From Planctomycetota bacterium (GTDB taxonomy: Bacteria > Planctomycetota > UBA1135 > GCA-002686595): a stretch of 57,337 nucleotides of DNA. The DNA is taken from assembly GCA_016220085.1 (NCBI GenBank), contig JACRIN010000005.1, positions 1 through 57,337 of the forward strand, written 5' to 3'. Under the pieces are notes generated by a model. That model saw only the letters and a program-made list of their open reading frames with translations, made no database searches and had not been told where the DNA came from. The stretch's first letter is position 1. Every line of letters begins with the position of its first letter. Shown here piece after piece: positions 55,635 through 57,337 of the stretch. The position numbers were made by a program, and so were the translations under genes.

Positions 55635-56906
55635 CTAGCGAACCGGGCGCACGGGCCGATTGCGCCCGAGCTTCTCGTGCGCCGCGACGAACTCGTGCGT
55701 CGCGAACGCCGCCATCAACGACAGGTCGCCGGCGAGGACGACCGCGCCGAGCAGCTCGGCGAACGTGTTCGCGCCGCCGGCGCCCTCGCAACCGAGCAGA
55801 CGCAGGCACTCGACCGCGGTCCCCTTCTGCGAGCCGCCGCCGACGGTGCCGACCAGGAGCGACGGCAGCGTGACACTCGCGTAGAGCGCTCCGTCCGCCG
55901 CGACGTCGAGGTCGAGGAACCCGGTCGCGCACTCGGGCAGGTACGCGACGTCCTGACCGCACGCGAGCAGCACCGCGGCGAGCCCGTTGGCGCTCTGGAC
56001 GCATTGGTTCTGCGTCCCGAGGCGCGCGAAACCGACTTGATAGGTGTGCCAGAGCGCGCGCAGGTCCTCCGGCGTCGTGCGCGCGAGCGCCGCGAGCGCG
56101 GCGCGCGGGATCGTCGCGTCGCAGACGACGCTGCGGCCGCGGCCTTCGTACGTCGCGCGAGCGTTGGCGCGTTTCTCGACGTCCTGGCCGTGCAACGCGT
56201 GCTCGAGAGCGCGGGTCGACTTCGCGATGCGCGCAGCGACGAGCTCGGTCGCCCGCGCCGCCATGTTGATGCCGATCGCATCGCCGGTGGTGAACGTCAG
56301 CTCGACGACCAGACGCCTGCCGACGACATCGGCGAGCACGCGCACGAGCTTGCCGTGCCGCGTGGTGCCCGCGACCAGCTTCGTGAACGACTTTTCGGCG
56401 CGGAGCACGCGAGCGCGGGCCGCGAGCGCGCGCTCGGCGTTCGCGTAGACGAAGATCGGCACCTGCGTCAGCCCCTCGCGCACGACGCGCGAGCGCGCGC
56501 CGCCCGCCGCGGCGAGCAAGCGCATGCCGCGCGAGTGCGAGGCGACCAGCGCGCCTTCGTTGGTCGCCATCGGCACGTACACCTCGCGCCGACCGGCGGT
56601 GGTGTCGACCGCGAGCGGCCCCGCGAGCCCGAGCGGCACCTGCGCGAAGCCGATCAGGCTCTCGCACTTGCCGCGCGCGCTCTCGAGCGGCGCGGGAGCG
56701 CCCGCGACGAGCTCGAATTCGACGCCGGTCGCGGCGCGCACGAGCTCGCGCCTCGCGAGCACCGCGGCGGTCGAATGGTCGTCGTGCGCGTCGCGCGGCA
56801 AGCGCGGCAAGATCGGCATGCGCGGCAAGCTCGACAAGCTCGCCAGGCTCGGCGAACGCGCCGCGTGCGGCAGCGCCGCGCGCTTCTTGGGCTGCTTTCG
56901 GGCCAT
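55635..56906 (-). CDS. hmgA: 3-hydroxy-3-methylglutaryl-CoA reductase (class I-like)
   Basis: It has 423 residues. Family motifs appear in order: CESLIGFAQVPLGLAGPL, ATNEGALVASHSRG (catalytic Glu), FTTGDAIGINMAARAT (GDAMGMN-like NADPH site), EKRANARATYEGRGRSV (Lys region), GQDVAYLP (Asp region), GTVGGGSQKGTA and FVAAHEKLGRN (catalytic His). It reduces HMG-CoA to mevalonate for isoprenoids. No other mevalonate gene is in the window. The N-terminus (about 35 residues) is a low-complexity Arg/Pro/Leu stretch. ATG 56906 is chosen; a TAGGCT hexamer lies 11 bases upstream. Confidence 0.94.
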   Translation of the reverse strand: MARKQPKKRAALPHAARSPSLASLSSLPRMPILPRLPRDAHDDHSTAAVLARRELVRAATGVEFELVAGAPAPLESARGKCESLIGFAQVPLGLAGPLAVDTTAGRREVYVPMATNEGALVASHSRGMRLLAAAGGARSRVVREGLTQVPIFVYANAERALAARARVLRAEKSFTKLVAGTTRHGKLVRVLADVVGRRLVVELTFTTGDAIGINMAARATELVAARIAKSTRALEHALHGQDVEKRANARATYEGRGRSVVCDATIPRAALAALARTTPEDLRALWHTYQVGFARLGTQNQCVQSANGLAAVLLACGQDVAYLPECATGFLDLDVAADGALYASVTLPSLLVGTVGGGSQKGTAVECLRLLGCEGAGGANTFAELLGAVVLAGDLSLMAAFATHEFVAAHEKLGRNRPVRPVR

Positions 56907-57226
56907 CGGGGGCGCGGAGCCTAGCGGATCACGCCGCCCGCCGCCCGCGGCCGATCGGGCGCTTGCGCGAAGCCGTCGTCGGGAGCTCGGCAACCACGCC
57001 TTCGCCGGCGCGCAGCCGGGGCGAGGAGCTCGGTGTTCGCGGCCACACCACCGTGAAGCGCTCGCGCGAGCCGTTCGCGCCGCGAGAGTCGCTCGCGCGG
57101 CGTGCGTGCGTCTCGCGAGCACGCGCCTCGCGCGGTCGCCCAGCGTGCGCGCCGAACGTACTCGACCAGTGCGCTCGACCAGTGCGCTCGGCCAGTGCGC
57201 TCGGGCAACGTGCTCGGCCAGAGGGC
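56907..57226 (-). other. 320-base region with one doubtful open frame
   Basis: A minus-strand frame ending at 56929 has plausible coding composition in its last 45 residues (RFTVVWPRTPSSSPRL, then GEGVVAELPTTASRKRP) and would begin at GTG 57243. Its N-terminal part is encoded by the 13-base tandem repeat, which is open in several frames, so coding is uncertain. The leader of hmgA is also here. Confidence 0.3.
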
Positions 57227-57251
57227 TCATTCGGCGTGCTCACTCGGCGCG
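57161..57251. repeat. 13-base tandem repeat, seven degenerate copies
   Basis: The unit CTCGACCAGTGCG is repeated head to tail from 57161 to 57251. Copies 1 and 2 are identical, copy 3 has one change, and copies 4-7 are increasingly diverged but keep CTC at the start and often G at the end. Confidence 0.8.
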
Positions 57252-57337
57252 ATCACGAGTCGGCCGGTCGGTCCGAACGGGTCGCGCCGGACACTCGCAC
57301 CGGTCGCGCGCTCGCCGACGAAGCTGGACGCCGCGGC
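57227..57337 (-). CDS. Possible C-terminal fragment of a protein entering from the right edge
   Basis: A minus-strand frame is open from the window edge to a TGA at 57229-57227. It encodes 36 residues with good codon use, ending RRDPFGPTGRLVIAPSEHAE. The end overlaps the 13-base repeat array. No family was recognised and the rest is outside the window. Confidence 0.4.
   Translation of the reverse strand, partial: AAASSFVGERATGASVRRDPFGPTGRLVIAPSEHAE

Overview
The window is about 57 kb of very GC-rich chromosomal DNA, packed with genes and with few mobile elements. No rRNA, tRNA or CRISPR was seen. Several features fit a Gram-negative-type, aerobic, non-phototrophic bacterium, most likely Planctomycetota and less likely Myxococcota or a relative. 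They are a complete Alternative Complex III plus caa3 oxidase operon, sulfatase-fold lipoproteins, an EF-G with the GITIQSAAT signature, a class I-like HMG-CoA reductase, a very large AsmA-like protein and a small four-cysteine protein ending in PKYPPQPVLACSGF. The assignment is inferred from gene content, not proved.

Region by region: (1) 1-1.83 kb: an IS256-type transposase remnant truncates a secreted beta-propeller gene. (2) 2.2-6.9 kb, minus strand: pcrA helicase, a sigma-54-type AAA+ protein lacking a DNA-binding domain, and a polytopic membrane protein, tightly packed. (3) 7.0-17.9 kb: a surface-glycoconjugate-like block. It holds two tandem sulfatase-fold lipoproteins with Thr at the nucleophile position, a GT-C-like membrane protein, a ClpN-only protein, an STT3/AglB-like oligosaccharyltransferase with a changed WWDYG motif, two methyltransferases and a lipid-A/Kdo-kinase-like protein. 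(4) 17.9-27.7 kb: an HDOD regulator coupled to soluble transhydrogenase, a gamma-carbonic-anhydrase-like protein coupled to the AsmA-like protein, YqgE, and an rRNA m5U methyltransferase coupled to the four-Cys protein. (5) 27.8-40.1 kb, minus strand: actABCDEF, a small membrane protein, SCO1 and ctaCDEF. Most junctions overlap or lie within a few bases. (6) 40.3-47.2 kb: TrmL, a zinc-ribbon membrane protein, an amidinotransferase-fold protein, a protein with four Myb/SANT-like repeats, a PTS enzyme I-like protein and a coiled-coil membrane protein. (7) 47.3-57.3 kb, minus strand: Tex with an acidic insert and an RG-rich tail, a cytoplasmic beta-propeller, EF-G, a ZIP/permease fusion, HMG-CoA reductase, and a 13-bp tandem repeat at the right edge.

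How the genes work together: Region 5 is one respiratory module. Electrons pass from quinol through the pentaheme ActA, the ActB iron-sulfur protein and the NrfD-like ActC/ActF to the ActE cytochrome, then to the cytochrome domain of CtaC and the oxidase, with SCO1 assembling CuA. Region 3 looks like an envelope module in which membrane transferases build or move sugars or lipids and periplasmic lipoproteins trim or modify them; this functional link is inference from adjacency. Many minus-strand genes have a TAGACT-like hexamer a few to about 40 bases before the start, probably the housekeeping -10 element, which would imply short or absent leaders.

The strongest candidates for something undescribed are the region 3 locus, the four-repeat Myb-like protein, the ZIP/permease fusion and the ClpN-only protein.
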